A DNA stretch of 64,000 nucleotides from contig CAWIGL010000002.1 in NCBI GenBank assembly GCA_963835595.1, positions 1,674,001 through 1,738,000 on the forward strand. The letters run 5' to 3'. The notes beneath the pieces were generated by a model that searched no databases, was not told where the DNA came from, and was given only the letters and a program-made list of their open reading frames with translations. The position numbers were made by a program, and so were the translations under genes. Numbering within the stretch: position 1 is the first letter of the stretch; the number at the start of each line of letters is the position of its first letter. Shown in pieces: positions 1 to 7,701 of this stretch. The stretch is from CAWEPK01 sp963835595. Its GTDB lineage: Bacteria > Desulfobacterota > Syntrophorhabdia > Syntrophorhabdales > WCHB1-27.

Positions 1-1166
1 TATCGGGGTCGGCATTCATCCGTGGGGGAAATTCCGGGAAAAGACCTTCGTCGATATGGGCGTTGCCGCGGTGTCGAGGGCGCTTTCCGATGCAGCTATC
101 GACTGGAGGGAGATCCAGACGGTCTGCTCCGGGATCTGATATATGGGGTGGCAACGCGGGCCATCTTTCGGGCCAGTACCTCGCGAGCGTCTTCGGCGAG
201 ACGGGCATCCCGATAGTCAACGTGTACAATGCGTGCGCGACGGGCGCCTCCGCGCTCCGCGTGGCGTACCTGACCATCGCGTCCGGGCAGGTGGACGTCG
301 CCCTCGCCGTCGGCGTGGACCTCTCGCCGGAAGGGTTCCTTGGCGCAAAATCGGATAACCCCAAACAGGACAGGGACGTGCTGCGGTGGCGCATGGTCGG
401 CATGCCGAACCCGACCTACTGGGCGCTCGAATGCAGGAAGCGGATGGCGCGGTACGGCACCACCGGGGAGGACCTCGCGAGCGTCAAGGTGCTCTTGAGC
501 CGGTACGGGAGCCAGAACCCCAACGCGCGCTACAAGAAGGTCTATACGATGGAGGAGGTCCTGACCTCGAAGATGGTAAGCGACCCCTTGCGCCTTTACG
601 AGATCTGCGCGACGAGCGACGGGGCTGCGGCCCTCATCCTCTGCGCTTCCGACAAGGCGCGGAAGTATACGAGCCGGCCGGTCACGGTGGCAGCCACCGC
701 GATGGGCAGCGCCATTTACGGAGACCCGACGATCCGCATCTCCGCGATATCGGCGCCCGCGAAGGCGGAGGCCCCGCTTCTGAGCGAAAGCTATTCCGCG
801 TCCCGCCAGGCTTATGAGATGGCCGGCATCGGTCCTGAAGACGTGGACGTGCTGGAGTTGCCCGACAACAGCTCGTGGCACTACCTGCAATACCTTGATA
901 CCTGCGGCTTCTGCGGCGAGGGGGAGGCGGAGCGGATGCTGAAGGAAGGGAAGACCCGCATCGGCGGCAAGGTGGCCGTCTGCCCGAGCGGCGGGTTCTC
1001 TTCATTCGGAGAGGCGATAGGCGTGCAGGCGATCTGGCAGGTGGCAGAGGTGGTGACCCAGCTCCGGGGTCAATGCGGGCTGAGGCAGGTGGAAAACGCG
1101 AAGGTCGGCATGGCCCAGACCTACGGGCTGATGGGCAACAGCGGCACGACGATCCTGAAGGTATAG
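1..1166 (+). CDS. Thiolase-fold acyltransferase (SCP-x type), 5'-partial and frameshifted
   Basis: C-terminal ~388 residues of a thiolase-superfamily protein; the start lies before the window. Reading begins in frame 2 (IGVGIHPWGKFREKTF) and must switch to frame 3 at about 131-134, where one extra base in 'ccggga' breaks the motif CSGSDIWGGNAGHLSG; with that base removed the family pattern is continuous. The nucleophile region VYNACATGAS carries the expected Cys. The usual C-terminal catalytic blocks are degenerate: the GHPxGATG histidine region reads CPSGGFSSFGEA, and the CxGxG region is replaced by MAQTYGLMGNSG. It is therefore related to non-specific lipid-transfer/thiolase paralogues and may not be a classical acetyl-CoA C-acyltransferase. 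A tctBA operon follows 17 bases downstream. A partner DUF35 protein, usual for this family, would lie upstream if present. The frameshift is probably a sequence error, because both sides are well conserved. Confidence 0.85.
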   Translation, partial: SGSAFIRGGNSGKRPSSIWALPRCRGRFPMQLSTGGRSRRSAPGSDIWGGNAGHLSGQYLASVFGETGIPIVNVYNACATGASALRVAYLTIASGQVDVALAVGVDLSPEGFLGAKSDNPKQDRDVLRWRMVGMPNPTYWALECRKRMARYGTTGEDLASVKVLLSRYGSQNPNARYKKVYTMEEVLTSKMVSDPLRLYEICATSDGAAALILCASDKARKYTSRPVTVAATAMGSAIYGDPTIRISAISAPAKAEAPLLSESYSASRQAYEMAGIGPEDVDVLELPDNSSWHYLQYLDTCGFCGEGEAERMLKEGKTRIGGKVAVCPSGGFSSFGEAIGVQAIWQVAEVVTQLRGQCGLRQVENAKVGMAQTYGLMGNSGTTILKV

Positions 1167-1182
1167 GGCGGGCAGCGGACAC

Positions 1183-1641
1183 GTGAAGAAAAGCTTCGTA
1201 ATCAACGACGTCTGCTGGATGCTCGTCTCCGTCCTGATCTGCATAGAGGCGCTCAGACTCGGCTTCGGCTCCCTCAAAGAGCCGGCTGCGGGCTTCATGC
1301 CGTTCGTCGCGGGCCTCATCATGGCGGGTCTCGCTGCCGCGGACCTCATAATCGGCCTTATGGGCGGATGGAAGGACTACGCGGACGAATCGGCCTGGAA
1401 GCAGACGAGCTGGCTCAAGCTCGTATCGACCGTGGCCGTGCTCTTCGCCTACGCGCTGCTCTTTCGTTTTCTGGGCTTCATCGCAGACACGTTTCTCCTC
1501 ATGGTGTTCTTCATCCAGGTCATAGGGCGCAAGTCGTGGGTTCTCACGGTCGTCATATCCGGCGTCACCACCGGCGTCTTCTACGTAGTCTTCAAGACCT
1601 TTCTCGATTGCCAGTTGCCGTCGGGATTCCTGGGGTTTTAG
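1183..1641 (+). CDS. tctB: Tripartite tricarboxylate transporter small membrane subunit TctB
   Basis: 152-residue protein with four hydrophobic segments (about residues 10-28, 39-60, 81-102 and 110-142), matching the length and topology of the four-helix TctB/DctQ-like small subunit. The N-terminal segment after the first helix (EPAAGFMPFVAGLIMAG) is typical of TctB. Together with TctA it forms the membrane part of a secondary, cation-coupled carboxylate uptake system fed by a periplasmic TctC binding protein. The start is GTG at 1183, 17 bases after the thiolase stop. It is 12 bases upstream of tctA, so both are co-transcribed. The substrate cannot be read from the sequence; tricarboxylates, aromatic acids or other carboxylates are possible. 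Confidence 0.85.
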   Translation: MKKSFVINDVCWMLVSVLICIEALRLGFGSLKEPAAGFMPFVAGLIMAGLAAADLIIGLMGGWKDYADESAWKQTSWLKLVSTVAVLFAYALLFRFLGFIADTFLLMVFFIQVIGRKSWVLTVVISGVTTGVFYVVFKTFLDCQLPSGFLGF

Positions 1642-1653
1642 CCAAGGGGGATT

Positions 1654-3160
1654 ATGGATACCTTCGGGTACCTGATGACCGGTTTTTCTGTAGTCTTCCA
1701 GCCGGCGAACATCTTTTGCTGCTTCATAGGCGTTCTGATCGGGACCCTCGTAGGCGTCCTGCCGGGCCTCGGTCCTGTCGCCGCCATGTCGCTGCTGCTG
1801 CCCGCCACGCTGAAGACGACCCCTGTAGGGGCGATCATCATGCTGTCCGGCATTTACTACGGGGCGCAATACGGAGGCTCCACGACCTCGATCCTCGTCA
1901 ACATACCGGGCGAGGCCGCCTCCGTTGTCACGACCTTCGACGGCTACCAGATGGCGAGGCGTGGGCGCGCAGGGCCGGCGCTCGGCATCGCCGCCTTCGG
2001 CTCCTTCATCGCAGGCACCGTCGGCATCGTCGGCCTGATGCTGCTCGCACCGCCGCTCGTCGATTTCGCCCTCAGGTTCGGCCCGCCCGAATATTTCTCC
2101 CTGATGGTGCTGGGCCTTACCATCCTGACCTTCCTGACCTCGAAGTCGATGATAAGGTGCCTCATGATGGCCGCCTTCGGAGTCTTCATCGGGGTCGTCG
2201 GGCTCGACCCCATAGAGGGGACGCCCCGGTTCACCTTCCATATGCCTGAGCTTCTCGACGGCGTGGGCCTCGTGCCCGTCGTCATGGGTCTTTTCGGCAT
2301 CGGCGAGGTGCTTGCGAACATAGAGATGAAGATCAAACAGGAGGTCTTCACCCAGGACGTCAAGGGCATTCTGCCGACACTCGCAGACTGGGGGCGTTCG
2401 ATCTGGGCCATCATACGGGGCACGCTCATAGGCTTTTTCCTCGGCATCCTGCCCGGCGGCGGGGCGGTGATCGCGTCCTTCGTCTCTTACGCCATCGAGA
2501 AGCGCGTCTCGAAGCACCCCGAGGAGTTCGGCAAAGGCGCGATCGAAGGCGTCGCGGGACCCGAATCGGCCAACAATTCCGCTGCCCAGGCCGCCTTCGT
2601 CCCCCTTCTGACGATGGGCATACCTTCGAACGTCGTCATGGCGATGCTGCTCGGCGCCCTGATAATCCACGGCGTCACGCCGGGCCCACTGCTCATCACC
2701 GAGCACCCCGACCTCTTCTGGGGGGTCATCGCCTCTATGTATATCGGGAACGCGATGCTCCTCGTCCTCAATCTGCCCCTCATCAAGCTATGGGTGCAGC
2801 TTCTGAAAGTACCCTACTGGGTGCTCCTGCCGGTGATCGTCCTGTTCTGCCTGGTCGGGACCCTACTCGATCAACAACGATGTAGTCGATATGTTCGTGA
2901 TGCTTATCTTCGGCGTGATCGGCTATCTGCTCAAGAAGGTATCGATGGAGGTCGCCCCTATGGTCCTCGCCTTCGTGCTCGGCCCCATGCTGGAGCAGGC
3001 GCTCCGCCAGTCCCTCATCCAGTCGAGCGGCAGTTTTTCGATCTTTTTCACGCACCCCATCTCGGCGACGTTCCTGATCGTCTCGATCGTGCTGCTCCTT
3101 TCTTCGATGATACCCTGGCTCTGGAAGCGGCGCATGACCATCGCATCGGACGAGACGTAG
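1654..3160 (+). CDS. tctA: Tripartite tricarboxylate transporter large permease TctA (one frameshift)
   Basis: About 501 residues when read through a single frameshift, the normal TctA length (~500). ATG 1654 is preceded by AAGGGGG. The N-terminal half has the family signatures GVLPGLGPVAAMSLLLPATL and YYGAQYGGSTTSILVNIPGE, and the mirrored second-half motif is GILPGGGAVIASFVSYAIEK with GPESANNSAAQAAFVPLLTMGIP. The frame is lost at 2861-2863, where 'ccc' appears for an expected 'cc': the first frame runs on as non-homologous sequence, while the next frame gives TYSINNDVVDMFVMLIFGV and the conserved C-terminal helices ending at 3160. It is the transport subunit of the Tct system. The likely periplasmic partner TctC is encoded on the other strand at 4862-5829. 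Probably a sequence error, not a dead gene. Confidence 0.88.
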
Positions 3161-3222
3161 GGCGCGAAGGCAAAAAGCGATAGACAAGAAGCGAAGGAGA
3201 AAAAGCTAAACCAATGCTTTGT

Positions 3223-3240
3223 GCGGCTGGACTCGCGCCT
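3223..3240 (+). repeat. 18-bp dispersed intergenic repeat (copy A)
   Basis: GCGGCTGGACTCGCGCCT is identical, base for base, to 11146-11163 in front of the HdrD-like gene. A divergent reverse-strand copy with one inserted base lies at 11953-11970 and a 12-base core (GGACTCGCGCCT) recurs near 56972. All copies are intergenic. Just downstream, 3259-3265 and 3289-3295 form a 7-bp inverted repeat (GCACGGT/ACCGTGC) with an inner GGCG/CGCC, so the 3161-3336 spacer holds a structured, possibly REP-like element. Confidence 0.6.
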
Positions 3241-3336
3241 CTTGCGGACCACCCGCATGCACGGTGGCGCCTTTTCAGACCGCCCTTTACCGTGCGGGTT
3301 CCCGGCAAAAATGGACTGTCCCTGAAACACTGACGC

Positions 3337-3366
3337 TTGACAAAAGAACGGGCCTATTGATATAAA
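3337..3366 (+). promoter_or_regulatory. Candidate sigma-70 promoter for the 3544-4774 gene pair
   Basis: TTGACA (3337-3342) and TATAAA (3361-3366) are separated by 18 bases, a near-consensus housekeeping promoter. It points toward the exported-protein gene starting at 3544, leaving a leader of about 170 bases with no other gene in it. Confidence 0.6.
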
Positions 3367-3543
3367 AGAATACGGTGCCACAACCAGTTGGTGTAAGAGT
3401 TCGAGCACGGGCCGAGGGTCGGTTCCTGCTTTTCACACATCTTCACAGCCCTTATGCTTCTCTCAAAACTGAAAGGACGGCGGATTTGCGATAACCCTGA
3501 ACCTTAATCACGGCTGTATCGGGCCAGAGAGAGGAGGACGACA

Positions 3544-4149
3544 ATGGAACACTGGAAACTGATTTTGATAGCATTGCTAATTGTCTTTTCAGCGACCAAT
3601 TCCCTTGCACAGTGGAGCGGCAAGGGGAGCCAGTATGAATTAAAGAGCTTTCCACTGAACGAAAACAAGCCCATGTTCCAGCAGACGCTCAACGGTGGGA
3701 ACAGCCTGGAGATAATCAGTACATCTTGGGGGAGGGGGGCAGGCACTGCAGACGGAATTTCCTGGCAGAAGGAAGGGGCCAGTGTCGAGGCAAAGATTAA
3801 CGGGAAGGCATTCTCTTTGACGGGCGAGAACGGCGGCATCGAGATCCTGGATAACCTCGTTTTCCTTATCTTCAAAGGTGCCACCATATCCGTAGATCCA
3901 AGGGTCGTGGGGAAAAAGGATACAAGTTTCCTTACAGACGCAATCGGGCAGCGCGTGGAGAAGCTTATGACGACGGAGCGGATGGTACCCAAATCTCGGT
4001 TCTCGGTCAGCATCAAGGGCACTAAAGCGACAGCGACTGGTACTCTTGTCATAGCTATGGATATCTTCACCCCTAATGGACAGAATAACCGCAACTTTCA
4101 CGGTAAGCCGTTTATAGAGAACTTCGCGACTTGGGATGTTAAGAAATAG
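3544..4149 (+). CDS. Exported protein of unknown function
   Basis: 201 residues. The N-terminus MEHWKLILIALLIVFSATNS followed by LAQ is a clear Sec signal peptide, with likely cleavage after SLA (residue ~21). ATG 3544 follows GAGAGGAGG at a suitable distance. The mature part is soluble, with no recognisable catalytic motif or cysteine pairs and several Gly/Thr/Val-rich stretches that suggest beta structure. It overlaps or abuts the following lipoprotein gene, so the two are probably one transcription unit. Base composition and codon use are more AT-rich than the surrounding genes, hinting at a recently acquired pair. I do not recognise the family. Confidence 0.65.
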   Translation: MEHWKLILIALLIVFSATNSLAQWSGKGSQYELKSFPLNENKPMFQQTLNGGNSLEIISTSWGRGAGTADGISWQKEGASVEAKINGKAFSLTGENGGIEILDNLVFLIFKGATISVDPRVVGKKDTSFLTDAIGQRVEKLMTTERMVPKSRFSVSIKGTKATATGTLVIAMDIFTPNGQNNRNFHGKPFIENFATWDVKK

Positions 4150-4183
4150 AAGTTTTGTAATTGCGCTCCCGTATCGAGAAGAG

Positions 4184-4774
4184 ATGATCAAATACATCTC
4201 AGCTTTATTCGCTTCGGATTGTATTCCCCGCGGTTTACTCCGAGCCGGACCACGGAATCTTCGGATTAATGCCCCGTTGCTTGCGGCGGGGATGGTTTGT
4301 CTAATTTTGTTGTCCGTGGCTGGTTGCGCTTCGACAAAGACGCGGTATATCAAGGCCTACGATGGGCCCGAAAGAACCTTAGAAGAGATTGCCGTCGTAA
4401 AATGCAGTCCTGGTGTCGGAGTGAGAATACCTCTTCGACTGGATACGGGCGGCGACATCAAGGTCGGAGATATGTATCCAGACCGGGGCGATGGAGGCGT
4501 CTGGGCTCGTAGATGCGAGATTAGTCTATTGCCGGGAAACCACACGTTGTACGTCTGCTTTTGGGACAGCTACTATGCCAACCACAAGGGATGGGGATAT
4601 CGTTGGTGTGGAAGAGATTTACCTGTATCGTTTAAAGCCCGGGCTGGCCGAATCTATCTCATTAGATATAAAGTCTCTTGGAATAATTGGGAGCCTTTGA
4701 TTGACGACGTTACTGAGATCGAACGAGCAAAAGTTGAAGATGAAAGGCTCGGACAAAAAACCGAGAAAAAGTAA
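4184..4774 (+). CDS. Putative lipoprotein of unknown function
   Basis: A lipobox-like SVAGC follows a hydrophobic stretch (AAGMVCLILL), so the mature protein probably starts at that Cys and is anchored to a membrane. The mature domain of ~150 residues has the pattern GPERTLEEIAVVKC ... PGNHTLYVCF, a form seen in short bacterial lipoproteins with a beta-sandwich/PEGA-like fold, and ends in a charged tail. The start is uncertain. ATG 4184 is given here; an in-frame TTG at 4136 would overlap the previous gene, and ATG 4292 would leave a very short signal. It is the second gene of a small AT-rich unit and is followed by a strong bidirectional terminator. Confidence 0.6.
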   Translation: MIKYISALFASDCIPRGLLRAGPRNLRINAPLLAAGMVCLILLSVAGCASTKTRYIKAYDGPERTLEEIAVVKCSPGVGVRIPLRLDTGGDIKVGDMYPDRGDGGVWARRCEISLLPGNHTLYVCFWDSYYANHKGWGYRWCGRDLPVSFKARAGRIYLIRYKVSWNNWEPLIDDVTEIERAKVEDERLGQKTEKK

Positions 4775-4797
4775 TCTAACAAGCCAACCTCCAGACA

Positions 4798-4839
4798 CAT
4801 AAAGGCCTTTCGCGCCTAGCAGCGCGAAAGGCCTTTATG
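4798..4839. terminator. Bidirectional intrinsic terminator
   Basis: Perfect 18-bp inverted repeat (4798-4815 with 4822-4839; arms begin CATAAAGGCCTTTCGCGC) around a 6-base loop. It lies between the convergent lipoprotein gene and tctC, and its A/T-rich outer arms suit termination in both directions. Confidence 0.85.
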
Positions 4840-4861
4840 AGCGGGTATTGGGGACTAGGCC

Positions 4862-5829
4862 CTACTTGTCTAGCCCGACCTTGTGTACGATCTGCTTTAC
4901 CCTCTCCGAGTCCTGCCTTGCGTATTTATCGTACTCCTCGGGACCCATGTAGAGGACGTGCATATCGAGCTTTTTGAGGACGGTGCGGAACTCGGGATCG
5001 TCCATCGCCTTCCTGAAGGCCTGGTGTACCTTCTCAACGATGGGCTTCGGCAGGCCCTTCGGGCCGAAGATGACCAGAGGGCACGGCGTAACGACATCAT
5101 AGCCGAGCTCTTTCAGGGTGGGGACGTTCGGGAACCTGTCCGCCCTCTTTGCCGTATATACGGCGAGGGCGCGGAATTTGCCTGCCTCTACGAGCGGCCC
5201 CCAGGCGGCCGAGGTCGAGGAGAGGGCGTCGATATGGCCGCCGAGGAGCGCCGGGGTCACGCCTGCGTCGCCCTTGAACGGGACATGGGTGAACTTGACG
5301 TTCGCCTGCATCGCAAGCTCCTCGACAGGCATATGGGCCGTCGTCCCGACGCCCGCCGAGCCGTACTGTATCTTCCCTGGGTTCTTCCTCGCAAAATCGA
5401 TGAACTCCTTCATGTTCTTGAAGGGCGAGTCGCTGCGCACTACGATCCCCAGCAAGAAGCCGCTGTACGTCATGATCGGCGTGATGCCTTCGATGGGGTT
5501 GAAGTTGAGCTTGTGCATGTGCCACGCTATGACCGTAGCGCCCGTCATTACGCCCAATGTGTAGCCGTCGGGCGGTCTTACCGCGACGAGGCTCGGGCCC
5601 ACCGTGCCCCCCCGCCTCCCCTGTTATCTACGATGATCGGCTGGCCGAGGTATTTCTGCGCAGCGGTGGCAAGCGGCCGGAAGGACAAATCCGACGCGCC
5701 GCCTGCCGGGTGCGGAAGGATAACGGTAATCGGTTTTACCGGATATTCGGCCGCTGCCCCGAAAGCGGCAAAGCAGAAAACAAAGACTGCCGACACCACG
5801 ACGCACAACGATACCTTCGTCAGAGACAT
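4862..5829 (-). CDS. tctC: Tripartite tricarboxylate transporter substrate-binding protein TctC (one frameshift)
   Basis: Periplasmic solute-binding protein of the Bug/TctC family, about 322 residues once one frameshift is repaired. The N-terminus (MSLTKVSLCVVVSAVFVFCF ... AAA) is a signal peptide, followed by the family opening YPVKPITVILPHPAGGASD. The frame breaks in a run of seven C at 5606-5612; an eighth base restores VDNRGGGGGTVGPSLVAVRP. The remainder has the hallmark PDGYTLG, FARKNPGKIQYGSAGVGTT and the C-terminal helix pattern. GGGAGGAG at about 5833-5840 is a good ribosome site. It is probably the partner of TctAB at 1183-3160 although unlinked and on the opposite strand. It is 173 bases downstream of the acyl-CoA ligase, so it may also belong to that operon, which would suggest uptake of the acid that the ligase activates. 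Confidence 0.87.
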
Positions 5830-6002
5830 TACACTCCTCCCTTTTTATTGGCGGAAGGCAATCCGCACCACCACCGGTCATGCGTGTCTTCCCTGACCCT
5901 AGGCATAGCACAAACAGAGCCTCGCCCGACATGCTTATCCGGTTTCATCGGCGCCTTTTCAGCCGCCCGATTCGCCTGCATCAGGCGCTCCCCCGGCGCT
6001 TT

Positions 6003-7667
6003 TCAGGCGCCTGCCCCTTCCTTGCCGCGAGCCTTCTCCGCCTCTTGCGCGCGAAGCACAAACCGCTGGACCTTCCCCGTTACCGTCCGGGGAAGGGATT
6101 TCACGTCAGCGAAGACTATCTCGCGGGGATACTTGTAAGGCTCGATTTTTGATTTGACGAAGTCCTTCAGCTCATCCGCGAGCTGCGGCGACCCATCTCC
6201 GCCCTTCGTCACGACGAACGCCTTGACGATGCTGCCCCTGATCTCATCGGGGGAGGGGACCACGACCGCTTCCAGCACCTCGGGGTGGTCGAGAAGCGCT
6301 GCCTCGACCTCCCCCGCAGGTATCTTGTAGCCGGCGCTGATAATCATGTCGTCGTCCCTCCCTTTGAGCCAGAAGTAGCCGTCCTCGTCCTGCGTAAAGA
6401 GAAGCCCCGTCCTGCTCCATCCGTCGCGGACGCTCTTTTTCTGAAGCTCCGGCCGCCTCCAGTACTGCACGCCCCACGGGCCCCGGAACCACAGCTCGCC
6501 CGGCTCGCCCGGCGGCAGGGTGTTGAAGTGCTCATCGACTATCTTGTATTCGACGCCCGGCACCCCGAAGCCCGAAGAATCGAGCTTATCGTCGGGCGTC
6601 GTCGGGCGGGTGGAAAGGATCGAGTGGAACTCCCCCGAGCCGATGGAGTCGAGTATGTGGACCCCGAACCGGTTGTGCCATTCCTTGGCGGTGGCGGCCG
6701 GCAGCCTCTCCCCTGCGCTCTGGCAGAGTCGCAGGGAGGACAGGTTGTACCGTTTTTCTGCGTCATTCGCGGCCAGCATCATGCGGAAGACGGTCGGTAC
6801 GCACCTGAGCACCGTTATCCCGTGGTCCTGGAGCGTCCGGAACATGAACTCCGCGTCGAAATGGTCTACGATCGAGAGGGTGCACCCGCTCAGGCCCGCG
6901 AAGAGTATGGAAAAGAAACCGAAGGCGAAGGCAAAGCTCGGATGGCTGCCGAGGACGTCGTCCGTCGTGAGCTGGAGGAGGTACGTGTTGGCAACGGTTA
7001 TTGCAGTCGCCAGATCGCCGATCGTATTGAGTATGCCCTTCGGGCGGCCCGTCGTGCCGGAGCTGTAAATAATGCGGCCCCAGTCGTTCTGCACCGTCTC
7101 CTCCGTGGCCGCCTTTTCGCTGTGGGCGGCAAGAAGGTCGTCGTAGAAAAGCAGGCCCTCGTCCCGCTCGCCGAAAACGATGACCCTGCACCTGCGGGGC
7201 ATCGATTTGGCGGCTGCCTTCACTTCGGCCAGGGCGTCCGAGCTTACGAGCATCGCCTTGGCTGCCGAGTCCGCTGCCCTGAAAGCGACCTCGTCCGCCT
7301 TGAGCAGGTGGTGGACCAGGACGGGCATCGCGCCGATCCTCCAGCAGGCGTATGCCCCGACGACGTATTCAGGGCGGTTGGGCGCCCGGAGCATCACCCT
7401 GTCGCCCTTGCCCACGCCGAGGCCGCGAAGGGCGTTTGCAAGGCGGTTGGCGTCCCTTTGCAGCTCCTCGAAGGAGAGCGCCCTGTCATTGCCTCTTTTG
7501 TCGCGGTAAATGACGGCCGTCTTCCCGCCCCGCCCCTCGACGATATGCCTGTCGAGAAAGAGGGAAGCCAGGTTCAGCCTTTCAGGGAGGCGCACCTCCG
7601 GCAGGGGGTAGATCTTCTCTGGTCTGAACTGCGCTGGCGGGAGATAACTGCGGGGGATGGCCGGCAT
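6003..7667 (-). CDS. AMP-forming acyl-CoA synthetase, benzoate-CoA-ligase-like
   Basis: 554 residues, an ANL-superfamily adenylate-forming enzyme that activates a carboxylic acid with ATP and CoA. Motifs in order: P-loop-like YSSGTTGRPKGIL, the substrate-pocket region around SHPSFAFAFGFFSILFAG, A5-like DSIGSGEFHSILS, A7-like GELWFRGPWGVQYW, hinge GRDDDMIISAGYKIPAGEVE, and the C-terminal catalytic lysine in PRTVTGKVQRFVL. The hinge and the N-terminal FLDRHIVEGRGGKTAVIY opening are characteristic of benzoate/4-hydroxybenzoate-type CoA ligases, but the true acid is unknown. The start is ATG 7667, chosen over ATG 7688 because AAGGAGG (7673-7679) stands five bases upstream. It is 34 bases after the molybdoenzyme stop, so it is the third gene of that operon. 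The neighbouring TetR and transporter genes fit catabolism of an organic acid. Confidence 0.88.
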   Translation of the reverse strand: MPAIPRSYLPPAQFRPEKIYPLPEVRLPERLNLASLFLDRHIVEGRGGKTAVIYRDKRGNDRALSFEELQRDANRLANALRGLGVGKGDRVMLRAPNRPEYVVGAYACWRIGAMPVLVHHLLKADEVAFRAADSAAKAMLVSSDALAEVKAAAKSMPRRCRVIVFGERDEGLLFYDDLLAAHSEKAATEETVQNDWGRIIYSSGTTGRPKGILNTIGDLATAITVANTYLLQLTTDDVLGSHPSFAFAFGFFSILFAGLSGCTLSIVDHFDAEFMFRTLQDHGITVLRCVPTVFRMMLAANDAEKRYNLSSLRLCQSAGERLPAATAKEWHNRFGVHILDSIGSGEFHSILSTRPTTPDDKLDSSGFGVPGVEYKIVDEHFNTLPPGEPGELWFRGPWGVQYWRRPELQKKSVRDGWSRTGLLFTQDEDGYFWLKGRDDDMIISAGYKIPAGEVEAALLDHPEVLEAVVVPSPDEIRGSIVKAFVVTKGGDGSPQLADELKDFVKSKIEPYKYPREIVFADVKSLPRTVTGKVQRFVLRAQEAEKARGKEGAGA

Positions 7668-7701
7668 GGTGTCCTCCTTGCTGGGCAATGAAGCTTCCGT
7701 T

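Noticed and set aside
137..139. TGA in the thiolase as a second selenocysteine codon
   Set aside because: Homology continues in a different frame after it, so it is a frameshift stop, unlike the molybdoenzyme UGA, where the frame is unchanged.
682..2706. 674-residue minus-strand open frame
   Set aside because: It lies antisense to thiolase, tctB and tctA, is rich in Arg/Gly/Asp/His as expected for GC-rich complementary frames, and matches no family pattern. The plus-strand genes are unmistakable.
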